Positions 20,291 through 30,185 of a DNA stretch of 64,000 nucleotides are shown here, piece by piece. The notes under the pieces were generated by a model. The model searched no databases. It had not been told where the DNA came from and saw only the letters and a program-made list of their open reading frames with translations. The position numbers and the translations under genes were made by a program. The stretch lies in assembly GCA_012845835.1 (NCBI GenBank), contig JABAKD010000008.1, positions 11,677,060-11,741,059 of the forward strand, read 5' to 3'. Numbering within the stretch: position 1 is the first letter of the stretch; each line of letters opens with the position of its first letter. The stretch is from Undaria pinnatifida. Its lineage: Eukaryota; Sar; Phaeophyceae; Laminariales; Alariaceae.

Positions 20291-22860
20291 CGACAACGAC
20301 AACGACAACAACAACGGGCGGACTCGTCAAAAAGTTTGCAAACTTGTAGCCAAACTATCGGCTTTCCATTGGCATATGCCTCAGTGTTATAAGGCTTAGT
20401 GTGGATAGGCAATTGGTTACACTTTTGCAAGGGGTCAAACGGACTACTATCTGTAATACCCTCTGATCCCTTAACAATGGCGTCGTCGACAGACCGTGGG
20501 TTTATGGGTCATGGGTTCAAATCCCATCATCCACCAACAATAATATTTTTTGCGATTTTTCCCATGTCGAACTTGAAAAATACTCTCTCCGGTATACCCA
20601 GGAACTGAAACCGCTTGGATTTTTCAGGGGTTTCTTGCTGAAAGATTACGGGTGGCGTCGCTGTGGGAAAAATGTTACTAAACTATGGCTCTTTTTTGGG
20701 TCATGCGGTCCAACAGGTCAATTCGTCTATTTTTCATCAAGCCTTGATCAACACTGCCCACACAACACGATTGACCTTCGATCTCGAGGTAGAGGCAACC
20801 CATGGTCACTCCTCCTTGTTCCGGACAAGGCCACATGAGTGTAGGTGACAGCGCTGAAGAGTTTATCTCGATCCATGCCCTAGGGCGTGAGAGGTTGCTT
20901 GTGTTGTCCTGTGGTCTTCCGTCACATCCTCTCAAAATTTTGTTTTTAGCCCCGTTGGGAGACGATAGAGAGTGTTTGCCTCAGTTTTCTACACACCAGC
21001 CGCCAAATGTGTTTTTAACAGAAGCCTGATCGGCGCCCGCCACAAATCACCGGCCGTAGAGTGAGCGCTCTACACCAAGGGGGTTCGGAGCCCGTAACGA
21101 GCTCACCACGTTCAGAGTTCACGATGCTGTTGTTGATATCGTCGAACGAAGTGTGTGGAGAACACGAAATTGCGCCGCGTCTAATCCAAGATCTGCTTGG
21201 GAAATTCTCAGGCCGATGTTGGCCAAGATCGCCGCGAGAAATCATTTTTGTTCCGGAATTCTGTCAAGTTTCAAAAACAATTCTACGAAATTGGGTCCAT
21301 AGGCGACCGTTCAGGCAAAGTTTGGCTGGGATCTTCGGGAATTTCAAACTTTTGGCCTTCCATTGTCACCGGTCTGAGGGGTAACTTTTTTTATTTTCCG
21401 ATCGCCCGCAATAAAGGCGCCATCAATGACATCTTCGTAGTGGGTAAGGGTCACATGGTAGTGGGTAGCGTTATACGTATTATGTGCCCCTTTCGTTAGG
21501 CGCACCCAGTACGAGGTAAGTTTAGGTTCATACGTACAAGCAGTGCACGTTTCGCGATGCATGTACTATGTACGTCGTCAGATTTGATCCCCCTCAAAAA
21601 CGGGTTTTATAGTTTCCGCGCGCAGATTGATTAACATCATCCCGTTCACCCTGGTACAAAGCTACACTACAGTAGTTTTAAGGGGAGTCGCCGACCTACA
21701 TCCTTGATGAGGACAAACACTAAGTAATACGCGCGATCGGAGTATCACACACAGCTTGCAAAGATGAGTTTCGACGAAATCTTCGACCTAACAGCTGGAG
21801 TGTATTTCTATTTCTTATAATACATACTGCTGTGTCTGCTTCTGCTCAAATCACACAAGCACACCCAGCTCCTGAGGTAGCATGACATTGTCTTGTCGTC
21901 GACCATCTAGAGTGCAAGCACAGCACAGCACACCGGAATCAGCCCAGCACAACGGAGCAAAGCACGTAGGAATTGCCGATCATAGCGCGGCAAAGCAAGC
22001 AAAAAAGCAGACAAAGTTGCTGACACCCATCATGTCGTCTGTTATCTTCTGCCTTCTACATACCGCTCGCCGTATTTCCAACGCGAAGGAATACATGAAA
22101 AAAATTGTCCCCGGGTGGCCAAAAAACGTATGAAGTAGCAGCAGGCTAGCTGGTGATGTGCGAAGGACTTGCCTTTATTGCCAACTCAACACTACCACTC
22201 TTGTTTCCGCGTCCTTTTTCTTTCGTACGGATGATGTGATTCATGAATGAATGTGACGTCCAGGTTGCGTGGAGCTCTCTTGGCATTTGCAAGTGGCAAG
22301 CTGCACCAAACCATGGACCTCTATCCGGGCGTCACGTATTGTTCTATTGGAGCAAGCATAGCGGGCGGATGCCGCCGGCGGCGCGAAGCGCCTCGTATCA
22401 AATACTGGTGTGTGTACTCCGTATGCCTCCATATACCCGCCCACATGTATCCATACGATGCCATCGATACAAGCAAGGACGGAATGCTCGTCCGGATCTA
22501 TCTTCTAACCACCTAAAAATTAATATGGTATCCGTTTTTATATTGATACAAAGATAGAAATAACCTTACATTCCCGCCCATATCTTTCGACCCTTCCTTC
22601 GACCAGCAGCAGCAGCAGAAATTAGGATCCAGCGTACCAGGTACACAACAACACTATAGACACAAGACTCGACAGGCACACCCCATCCGAACTGGGTGCA
22701 TCTGAGAAGGGCCAGCCAGCTGCGGTTATCCTTTGAATCGGCCCCCCTCCCTTACGCGCCGGCAACTGACCTGATGCAGAGATAGTTCCTCGAGGGTGTG
22801 GATGAGACCTTCATTGTGCTCCGCTTTCCGCCTAATGAGGTCAATCGTAATTCTTGGCAT
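5565..22860 (-). CDS. DNAAF11: Dynein axonemal assembly factor 11 (LRRC6/TilB), ten proposed exons
   Basis: Cytoplasmic factor for preassembly of axonemal dynein arms. Proposed exons in minus order: 22860-22771, 16494-16342, 15641-15495, 12096-11950, 11234-10746, 10365-10075, 9857-9747, 8841-8689, 7078-6911, 6023-5565; about 735 aa. The ATG at 22860 opens [18 protein letters not shown], the family's conserved start. Leucine-rich repeats at about 47-57 ([11 protein letters not shown]), 69-79 ([11 protein letters not shown]), 92-100 and 119-129 end in a cap, [11 protein letters not shown] (143-153). A CS-like domain at 407-472 contains [20 protein letters not shown] and ends SLVVTMPKV. Exon 5 adds a Gly-rich linker, making the protein longer than animal orthologues. 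Every proposed intron is phase 0. The exon 6 donor is ambiguous (GC at 10074 or GT at 10044). Exons 1-7 are secure. Exons 8-10 are low-complexity and rest on splice sites, frame and orientation only. The 6.3-kb intron 1 is full of repeats. Confidence 0.88.
6109..6640 (-). mobile_element. Repeat family 3, full-length copy in DNAAF11 intron 9
   Basis: One of two long copies (the other is 44681-45185). Both continue beyond the core with GTGGCCACTCCAGAGACAGC-like, CACTACGTGAT, GGTTCTCCAC and TTTTACAGCGTCG blocks. In gene sense the element ends in a C tract 86 bp before the proposed exon 10 acceptor. No coding capacity. Confidence 0.75.
6680..6775 (-). repeat. Repeat family 6 fragment
   Basis: Nearly identical over about 90 bp to 21740-21830 (CGGAGTATCACACACAGCTT, GCAAAGATGAGTTTCGACGA, AATCTTCGA, ACAGCTGGAGTGTATTT). 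Inverse of the 5' end of the copies at 13965 and 48653. Confidence 0.75.
7138..7400 (-). mobile_element. Repeat family 3, truncated copy in DNAAF11 intron 8
   Basis: Core blocks present (GTTTGTGCATGGCCGTAGTC, ACCATAGACCCTCGCATCC). In gene sense it ends in a C-rich stretch about 59 bp upstream of the proposed exon 9 acceptor (CCCACAG at 7085-7079). Confidence 0.7.
7401..8688. other. DNAAF11 intron 8 filler: MITE family 2 fragment and CCTCCGT repeats
   Basis: 7910-7985 is an inverse family 2 copy (CTTTTTAGAGCCCCAAAATC ... GGGTTTCCAGTTGTAAAGGC). 8545-8605 is a CCCTCCGT/CCCTCCCT tract. 8180-8340 weakly resembles 3120-3330. No gene seen. Confidence 0.55.
8820..8995 (-). repeat. Duplicated splice-acceptor segment
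   Basis: The 8824-8866 segment (GGGCAGGAGGCCGAGAGACT then GCGTAGCAAGCGGGAAG on plus) is repeated at 8946-8980 (GGGCAGGAGGCCCAGAGGCT then GCGTAGCAGGCGGAAG). In gene sense both contain CTGCTACGCAG or CTTGCTACGCAG, the proposed acceptor of DNAAF11 exon 8. Confidence 0.65.
9050..9092. repeat. (GGGGT)n microsatellite
   Basis: Eight or so GGGGT units within a longer G-rich stretch (8868-9092) in DNAAF11 intron 7; C-rich in gene sense and placed upstream of exon 8. Confidence 0.85.
9340..9720. repeat. Degenerate TTTTCG hexamer tract
   Basis: About 380 bp of TTCGTTTTCG-like units, becoming perfect (GTTTTC)n at 9664-9712. It starts within 30 bp of the DNAAF11 exon 7 donor. Open Arg/Lys frames on the minus strand are a consequence of the repeat, not evidence of coding. 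Confidence 0.85.
11490..11620 (+). mobile_element. Repeat family 3, diverged copy in opposite orientation
   Basis: Shares GATCCGTCGTCTCGAAAAGG, ATGGTCAAATGACTA, GGCAAGCAACAAATGA and the terminal C tract with family 3. Here the C tract is on plus, antisense to DNAAF11. It forms a direct pair with 11727-11840, beginning GGTGTCTCTATTAGGAGTAG in both. Confidence 0.65.
11727..11840 (+). mobile_element. Repeat family 3, second diverged copy
   Basis: Same start as the 11490 copy and the same C-rich end (GAGTACGCCCCGCCCC). The two copies sit 237 bp apart in DNAAF11 intron 4. Confidence 0.65.
12301..12400 (-). mobile_element. Repeat family 3, short copy in DNAAF11 intron 3
   Basis: CATGGCCGTAGTCCGCAAGA and GCCGGGGCGGAGCACGTCGG match the core. 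It is followed in gene sense by about 180 bp of C-rich sequence and then the secure acceptor of exon 4 at 12097. Confidence 0.7.
12590..12920. repeat. Imperfect tandem duplication, about 175 bp x 2
   Basis: Both halves contain CGGGATACCGCACTATT, GGGGGACTCC, ACTGCACTC or ACTCGTAC, CTTGACAAGA and TCGCGAGA-like blocks. Located in DNAAF11 intron 3. Confidence 0.6.
12925..13258. repeat. Satellite, about 96 bp x 4, with hairpin-forming units
   Basis: Each unit contains GGAAATATAAGCAACATGTG and its inverse AACTGTTGCTTATATTT, plus CTCTGTCCG and its inverse CGGACAGAG. Every unit and every junction can therefore fold into a hairpin. Non-coding, within DNAAF11 intron 3. Confidence 0.85.
13965..14225 (+). 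repeat. Interspersed repeat family 6
   Basis: Aligns along its length with 48653-48900 (CAGCTGTGAGAGATCGA, GATCGCGCGCATTAC, AAGGATACAGGTCGGTGACT, AGGGTCAACAGG, GCGCACGGAAACT). The inverse of 21590-21830. No coding capacity; termini not resolved. Confidence 0.65.
14255..14663 (+). mobile_element. Diverged solo LTR
   Basis: Resembles the LTRs at 33396-33830 and 35390-35825 over most of its length (CCAACACACAGATATTAAGC, GGAGTCCAGCCGATGGCAGC, CTACTGAACATTGACT) and ends in the same CATTTCCATAACA. No target duplication is visible and no internal region follows. Confidence 0.65.
14664..15494. other. DNAAF11 intron 3 segment, no gene; exon-end copy at 15211-15247
   Basis: 15211-15247 repeats the end of exon 3 and its donor side (CCTGGCAAGGTCTTCCCATC then ATATAGAGGT, versus CCTGGCAAGGGTTTCCCATC at 15494). 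Otherwise nothing recognisable. Confidence 0.55.
15645..15960. repeat. (GGGGTT)n-derived tract
   Basis: Perfect TTGGGG hexamers at 15668-15705 decay into GGGTGG/GGGTGC variants up to 15960. In gene sense this is (CAACCC)n and directly abuts the exon 3 acceptor (CCCCTAAG at 15642). Confidence 0.9.
15990..16258. repeat. Degenerate (GATAAC)n hexamer tract
   Basis: About 270 bp of GATAAC/GATAGC/GACAAC units in DNAAF11 intron 2, between exon 2 and the GGGGTT tract. Confidence 0.9.
17165..17575. mobile_element. Expanded palindromic MITE family 2 element
   Basis: The left (TTGACAACTGGAAACCCGTT then TTGGGG) and right (CCCAAAAACGGGTTTCCAGC then TGTAAAGGCG) ends are inverses. The interior is built of repeated palindromic GGGGTACC/TTAGAGCCCCTAAAA units. 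Both strands are open for over 100 codons and encode similar Gly-Tyr-Pro-Phe-Arg repeats, a by-product of the palindrome. Lies in DNAAF11 intron 1. Confidence 0.75.
17576..19437. other. DNAAF11 intron 1 segment, no gene
   Basis: Contains a pyrimidine-rich stretch (18650-19000) with an imperfect duplication of about 135 bp (GGATGATCTC ... CGATTCTTACTCGAGTT at 18768 and 18906). No exon or RNA gene recognised. Confidence 0.5.
19438..19557 (-). mobile_element. tRNA-like SINE family 4, 5' fragment
   Basis: The minus strand reads TTATAAGCCTTTGTTTGGGA, CTTGGTTAGCCTTTTGCAAG, TGGTCAAACGGACTAATACC, matching the copies at 20387 and 26583. Confidence 0.65.
19598..19750. repeat. Direct repeat, 59 bp x 2
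   Basis: ACAACATGTTGCCTACGTCA then CTGATTTTTGTAGAGTTG ... TATACCCTTCAT occurs twice with a 92-bp period and four or so mismatches. Confidence 0.85.
20257..20317. repeat. (CAA)n microsatellite
   Basis: About 20 CAA/CGA units in DNAAF11 intron 1. Confidence 0.9.
20387..20540 (+). mobile_element. tRNA-like SINE family 4, most complete copy
   Basis: Carries a tRNA-like head: GTGGAT at 20401 pairs with ATCCAC before CA at the 3' end; a D-arm-like GCAA/TTGC hairpin has loop TTGGTTACACTT; and a perfect T arm, ATGGG-TTCAAAT-CCCAT, is followed by CATCCACCA. The T loop forms a B box. The middle is too long for a normal tRNA. Two other copies share the head, which points to a retroposed family rather than a tRNA gene. 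Confidence 0.6.
20541..21589. other. DNAAF11 intron 1 segment, no gene recognised
   Basis: Open frames near 21061-21384 (plus) and 21015-21245 (minus) show no recognisable family and no splice context. Sequence is not low-complexity, so it may be an old transposon remnant. Confidence 0.35.
21590..21830 (-). repeat. Interspersed repeat family 6, inverse copy
   Basis: Inverse of the 48653-48900 copy (CCCCTCAAAAACGGGTTTTA, AAGGGGAGTCGCCGACCTAC, GCGCGATCGGAGTATCACAC, CTAACAGCTGGAGTG). Confidence 0.7.
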
Positions 22861-22888
22861 CTTGAAGAAAAAACCCTCGTGCGCTTGG

Positions 22889-22934
<46 letters not shown>

Positions 22935-24177
22935 ATTTCTCTCGTCGAGCTCGATTCAACGTGCAATTCACCGAGCCACCCCACCCGGCAAGAAGCACCG
23001 ACGACCTCGGTTGCAGTCGACAACAACGGCTTCGTCTCGAAGACGCGCGTTGCCGTTTTCACGATCCCCCTCTGTGAGCAAGTGAGCAATAATATGCCAT
23101 TTCTCGTCTGCTATAAGTCGTATTAAATGTAAGTACTGTATATTATTCATATCGATTACCAAACGTTTATTATAATTAAGTCCAAATTGGCATCTCGTAA
23201 ATTGGGTTTCGATTACATCGAGGGGCGTTGTTGTGCCGTTTCGACCGTTTCAAACAAAAAAAAACGAACAAACGAACGAAGATTCGACGGTTATGCCGTG
23301 TACGTACCGCGTCCTCGTAGATCACGTCAGCACGCGAGCACATGGGATAGCTGTCGTTCTGCCGAGTTTTGATGTTCATCCTGCTCATCGCACAAGACAA
23401 CAGAAACATAGCACCAGCCACCACGGCAGCTGCATCTGCTCTCCATCCTCCTCCAGCATTTCGAAGACAAAGAGTCGTGAGAGGTTCCTGCGCTCCAGTA
23501 TCGACTACCAGAGGTACTAATATATTGGCGGCGACGAGCGACATACGACGAGCGCCGCGCGCCGAGCACCTAGAAATTCCGAGAGCTAGAATATGATGAT
23601 GGTGAGCTCGCTGTTTCCTGTACACGACTCGTACACAAACGATGTTTTTTGGGCAATCAACATACGCCACATACTGGTACGCAGTAATTGGAAATTCGAT
23701 AATTCAAGTACAGCAGCAGCAGTACTTGTACCATACCGTCGTTCTCGATCTCTCCGACGAGGACAATCGTCGCCATGTCTCGATGCAGCATCTCGTCTCG
23801 GTGATCGTTGCGGAAAGTGTTCAGCATCTAGTCTCAGCGATCGTGCGGAAAATACATATAGTCTATAGACGCACGAGCAGTAGCTCACGAGCAGCATGGC
23901 CGTTGTGTTGGTGGTGATTGATGCTGGACAAACGCGTGTGGGGAAGGCACTATTATTATGAATAGGGCTCCGGCGGAACAATACAAAAAGCTACATGCGA
24001 TATTCGCGATAAACACGGCTGATTTGATTGCGCTCCGTGCCCCCTTCATCCTCCGACACCACTGCCCCCCCCCGCCCCCTTTCTCTCTCTTTCCGCCAAT
24101 GCGACGAGTAACAGCACGAGCAGCAGCAGCATCATTCACACTGCACCCCAGACACCGCACCCCAACACCATCAGCAG
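22861..24177. promoter_or_regulatory. Divergent intergenic region between DNAAF11 and the 24178 gene
   Basis: The two genes are transcribed away from this 1.3-kb spacer, which must hold the DNAAF11 promoter and probably 5' exons of the plus-strand gene. No TATA box or exon could be fixed. AGC/CAG trinucleotides lie at 23706-23725 and 24111-24132. Confidence 0.4.
22888..22934. repeat. (TC/GA)n microsatellite just upstream of the DNAAF11 start
   Basis: About 22 CT dinucleotides 27-74 bp upstream of the DNAAF11 ATG. In gene sense it is a GA tract in the 5' leader or core promoter. Its placement could influence expression, but that is inference. Confidence 0.85.
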
Positions 24178-27100
24178 GAATTGGAGCTAGACGTTCGAAA
24201 GGCGGGGGAAGTGATCGAATGGCTCCTTCAAAGAATCCTCTGCGCGCCGGTGTCCCAGAGTTTCCTCGATCTAGCGTTAGCCGTGCTCGTCGCCGTGTCC
24301 GCGCCAGGCGTGCACCAGATCACCTCGGACTCGCACGGCTCGGAGGCCAGGTGGAACCAGGAAGAGGTTTCGGTCGCCCTTTACGCCGTGGCCGACGTTC
24401 TCCCGGCTTACGTTGAGGCCCTCGTGCGGGGGCTAGACGACCCCGCGGATTTGGATAGACCGGACGATGTCTTGCCTTTGATTCCAAGCGCCGACCGCTT
24501 GGATGGCGTGGAGGGAGCCGTGGTCATCGCCAAGGCTCTGGTGCGCGAGGTCGACAGGTCTTTCGAGGTGCGTACGTATATACTGCTGTGCGTAATAGAT
24601 AGGTGTTTCGTTTGTGGAGTGTATTCAGTATGTCATCGTAGCCTGTGGCTGGCGTTTGCTATTTTACGGATTTGATTGTGTGCCCACGCGTTTGCATTAC
24701 AGAGTACGTTTTTTTCCTTTCCTTTGTTTGTTTGGGTTGATATATGATAGACTATACCAGCAGGTACCAGGTATTTATGTTGGTTGTGATTTTTGTCGCC
24801 GTCGTCCCTCCGCGAAAGATGGGTGCCGTCTGTTCCTCCGGATGGGCTCCGTACGCGTTGATTTATAACAAGGCCAAGCAGAGTCGTCGCAGCATTGTGT
24901 ATGTACTCCTCGTTGCGGTACACATGTTAAAGATATGCTAAGGAATCATGGGTGGTGGTCCCCACTGTACGTACATCAGCGGCTACAGCAGAGGCGCCGT
25001 TCAGCCGGGTCTCTTGTCGCTCTCGCCGCGACTACCCTTACCCCTTTCCGCCGAAGCTTTCTAGTCTAGACTATATACGTTCAATACGTTGTTAGTTGAT
25101 AACTTGCCGACCCATGATACAACACAAAAAAATACCAGGCACGACTATCGTACAAATAAAATACATACCCGGTACTATCAACAATATACCGTTGTTGCCT
25201 GGTATGTGCGTGTCATATATAGCACCTAATTGTTAATGTACGGTCTTATAACTTATTATCAAGATCATGCTGCTGTTGTACCTACTGCGCGTACCTGCTG
25301 CTGTAGACTACATATATATGTATTGACCGTCGGGGAGCGGTTGTATTCAGCGCCCATATTTTGGTAAAAGAGCTGGTGCGGCCTCTGGCATGGGTTCGGC
25401 CAACCAATCAGCTGCCATAATCGTAATTTAAAATAAATAAATCGTTAAGCCAGCGGCAAGGCCGGCTTTGTCATGGCTTATGGCTCTCACGAGGCAGCCG
25501 CTCGCACGGCGACGCAGCCGCTCCGGGATTGTCATCAATGCTCAGCACGCGACGGCCACGACTCGGCGTGGCATTTGATCCAGCGTTCCACTAGTTGTGT
25601 CATCCACCCTGTCTATTCGGGTGGCATGGCGGGGCTGCAACTCTTGAGTCGCGAGACGATGACGTGTTTGTTCAATGCTGAAGATAACAGGAGGGGAAAT
25701 CACTCTGATCGAAATTGTAGGGACTGTTGAGATTCAAAAGTACAGAGTCCAGATTGCCATTACATTGCCACCCAAGCAGCCTCTGACATGACATCGACCA
25801 ATGGGATGATTTATTTGAAAGAAGTCAGCAACAAGTTTCTGGCTTTCTTTTTATAAAAAATTGAAGAACGTCGGCTGTGAGTACGACCGGCTGAATGGAT
25901 TCAAACTCAACTTTGCAAGCTGCGTCGTGGTACTTTAAGGCCCGCCAGCAGGCACGGAAGCCTTACCGGCCAGCCGCGGCGAATTGGTCCTTAGTTTATT
26001 TCATTTATGATTTATTTTGTAGACTTGGAATGGGGGACCATTTATTTTTCAAGTTATTACAGCAGCAAAATACTGGCGACATGTCTCAGTCTTCTGGAAC
26101 GGGAGCCGTTGAAGACCCCGGCTCGGTATTACCGGCAACGCTCAGCGCGCGACGGCCACGACTGGGCGCAACGTGAGACCCGCTTTTTTGCAGCATGCGT
26201 GTATGGTTGTTTCCCCCACCCTCTCTTTTTAGATATCCATGCGGCGAGACGAGGCTTAAACGCTCTGTGTTCCGAGACCATGGGAGGATGACATGTTTTC
26301 GTACTGAAAAATAGTACGGAAAAAAATAGTGTGGATAGCGCGATACATTTTTGACCCCGGTTCGGGCTCTTCCAACTAAGTGTGGAAAATATCGGTTTTT
26401 GGTTTGATCATTTTTACGAGCGCATGGAACTGTACGATAGCGGCAAATACACCACTTTTTTTTACGAGGTTCCTCAACTTGGTGGAGCTTAAAAAACTAG
26501 ACCCTCTCTACTAAGCAAAAAACTGATTTAGAGAAAAATAAAACTGCTACGGTACCTCGGCCCGGAAGAAAAATCCCATTGTTATCATAAGGCTTAGTTT
26601 GGGTAAGCTATTGGTTAACCTTTCGCAAAGGTGGTCAAACGGACTAATACCCCACTAATTCCTTAACAAGCGGCGTCGTCGAGAGACCATGTTTTTTTTC
26701 GGCCTAGGTACACAACGAGAATCGTGCACAAAAATGGCCTACTTCGGACGATTTTGGGTTAAGGTTGAGCCCCGTCATTTCAGAAACCAAGTTTCAGACG
26801 AAAAGTGGTATGCCTTCATACTTCTATCGTAGCACGCGTCGGGTGTTGCGCGAACGAAGATGTCTTCGAAGACATACTTCGGGTGAGATATTGAGTACCT
26901 GAAATGCTAGGGGCACCTAGATCGAGAAGCTTCTGCTGGGCCCCTATTGTAGCGTGTGATGCCTCGAGCTTGAAGCTTTATGTTTCCCCATCCGCCGGAG
27001 AATTGCAAAACAAAAAAAAAGAAAAAAAAGTCAAACTCTGTTCGGAAACACAGGGACTATTATTCGGGGTTAAAATGTAGAGGCCAGATGGACGCAGACG

Positions 27101-30100
27101 CGGTTTAGGTATTCCACAATAGGGATGTAGACGTTTATGAGTAGTGTACACCAGCGTCAGCATTCATCCACCCCTGCCCTCACCGTACGCCCCCCCCCCT
27201 CCCTCACCCGGTGCCCCATGTATGCCAACATCGACGGCTTGGAAACCCACAGAAAGCTCGACATGTTGCTGCTGCAAAACAACGCGCGCAGCAGAAAGCC
27301 CAAGCGGCCGCGGCCGGCCGTGGCAGCGTTCCTTCCAAGGCGTCCACACACCGGAGTCCACCCCCGCAGGGCATGAGGGCTGGGCGTCCCTCCGCCCCGC
27401 GCGGGGTAACAACAATACCGCGCCACCCCCTTGCGCCGAGGGTGAGCAGGAGTTTTATTTTTACAATCGGCGTTATTTTACGTGTGCCTAGTGTTGAGGG
27501 CAGGGAGGGGAGGGATGTTTTTTTTCTGTGTAATCGGCGTTGCTGGTCTGGTTCAGACGGTGGGTTGCGGCTTATCTGTGTAATAGGCGTTTTCGTCTCG
27601 CACCGAGGGTGAGGAGTAGGCGTTTATTTTTTGGTACCGAGGGTAGGGAGGGGTGGGGTAAGGCGGGGTTTGTCTGTGTAATCGGCGTTTCCGTCTTGCG
27701 CTGAATGCGATTTGTTTAATGTATAATCTGTGTTTCTGTTCTGGTGCCGAGGGTGGGATGAAGTGGGATCGCCTTTTTCTGTTTACATGTAACTGACGTT
27801 TCCATGTCGTGCTGAGGGCGGGGTTTTGTAGTTGGAGTTGGCGTTTCTGTTCTGGAGCCAAAGGTGGGGTGGGGTGAGGTGGGGTTGGGTCTGTCTGCGT
27901 AATCGGCGTTTCCGTCTTCCGCAAAGGGTGAGGAGGAGTTGCATGTATAGTTGACGTTTATGTCATGGCGCAAAGGATGGGCTGAGGTGAGGTTTTTGTT
28001 TTTGTACGCAGCGTTTCCGCCTCGCGCCGAGGGCGGAGTGTTGCCAAAGTAATCGTCGTTTCTGTTTTTGCAACTTTTCTGTTCTTGCGACTTCCAACAC
28101 ACCCGCCCACCCACCCAACGACGGACCCACCAACCCACCCACCCAACCACTCACCTACCTAACCATCTAACCACCCACCCAATCGCCTAGCCATCCACCC
28201 ACCCGACTGGCAATCAACCTGTGCCGCCGGCACCTCGCCCCAACCCGCTCCTTTCGATTTTCTGTATAGGTTGACAGCAATGAACGCCTCCGCGCACCGA
28301 GCTTCCTCGGTCGAGCGGGCGGGGTCGACGGCGCCCAGCACTTCAGGCCGCGCTACTCTGGTTCGCGGATCAGCCGAGACAACATGCCCGAACTTTCGTC
28401 CCTGATCGCGAAGCACGGAAACCGGTGCCCCCCCCACGTGCTGAAGGGACACGTGCTGCCGAAGGGCGGCCGCGGCGGTGACGCAGTGAGGTTCAGAATG
28501 CTTCCGAAGCACCTCGTCCCGCATGCCAAACGCAACGACAGACGGAGAGTGAAGACGAAGATCCAGCAGCAGGAGATCATGACCTTCCTTGAGGTCATCG
28601 ACGAGAACAAGCCCCTCAAGTGCGCGCAGGCACCCACGCCGCCGCTTACGCCGCAGTCGCAGTCGCGGCCGCTGTCGCCGCGGCCATCACCATCGCTGTC
28701 GCCATCATCGTCCTCATCACCACCACAGGCACCATCGCCTCCGTCACGAACAACTCCTTGCCATGAAGTCTTGCTGACGTCGACGTCGGTTGCGCCCGCA
28801 GACGTCGAACTGGCCGCGCCAAAACCGCCGCCCGCGGTGAAACCGTCACCCCGTCCGCGATCTTCCACGCGGCCGTCACGGCTGCCGAAGAACCGCATAA
28901 CCAACACAACATCAACCGCACCGAATGCCGCCACACCTGCGACGGTGCCCGCGGATTTTTCTACGACGAATGCGCCCATCGCTGCTGCTGCTGCTGCCGC
29001 TGCTGCTGCCGCTGCTAGGCCTATCTCTGCTACGCCTATCGCTGCTCCACCCATTGCTGCTACGAAAACAATGGCTGCTGCACCCAAGAGCGCTACGTCT
29101 GTGCCGGCTCCGCCCATCGCTGCTACGCCCATGGCTACGACAAACATGGCTGCAACGAAAAGGACTGCTACATCCGTGGGTACTACGACTGTGGCAGCTA
29201 GGCCCATGTCTGCCACACCCAACGGTGCTAAGCCCGTGCCGGGCACGCCCCCGCGTTCTACAGCTGTGGCGGCCACGCCGCCACCGCCACCGTCGCCATC
29301 CCTGAGGACATTCTCCGTGAACCCTCTGGGGGGCATTTTCTCATCCCAAGTGGACAAGCTCCGCGTCCTCGACGTGGTGAAGGACGTTCTCTCCTGCGAG
29401 AGGGTGGTCAACGGCCGGAAGAAGGCTGCGGAGGCGCTTAAGGCTCGTGGGAGCGGGTCTGTCGACGAGGAGGCGATGGAGTGGGTCGATAAGGACTTGA
29501 GGTCCCCGAGGGGACGGCGGGGGCTTGAGGAGAGGCACGGTGGGTTGGAAGTCGTGGGATGGGGGCAACGGGGCACTCCTATGGATGATGCGGGGAATGT
29601 AATGGGGAGTCTGCTGCGTAGGGTGAGTGTGGGGTTGACTTTTTAGCTTTCGTAATATTCGTGATAGTAATATAGGATGATATGTTACGCGTTGTTGGGA
29701 ACTATCTAATACACCGTATTGTGTCAGCTCGTACGTATGGCTTTTGCGTTCGGCTTTTGACTTTTGTGCTGTTGATCGATGCACTGGGTGCTGATGGGTG
29801 CGCTGGATGTTTGTTTATTTGACGTCTTTCATTCGCTGGATAAATGAACAAACGAGCGACCAAACCAAACAAACGAAAACATACCGACCCCCCCCCCCCC
29901 CCCCCCCTCACGCACACTCCCATTCCTGCAACTCCCCCTGCCCTCCCCCTCCCACTGTGTTTGTACCCTGGTATGTGTTTATAGACCACGCGACCACCCT
30001 GGTTCTTCCTCCGCCCCCGCCCCCCCACCCACGCACTCAACCCGCCACTCACCCTTTCCATTACCTTCCCCCTCATTGCCAGGTGGCCCAAAAGCACCAG

Positions 30101-30145
30101 GTTGGCACGAATTTCGTGGTGTGCATTTCCGCTCGATTGGGTGAA

Positions 30146-30185
<40 letters not shown>

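Noticed and set aside
28353-29576. 407-codon minus-strand frame
   Set aside because: Antisense shadow of the 28270-29622 exon, whose splice sites and phase fit the plus strand.
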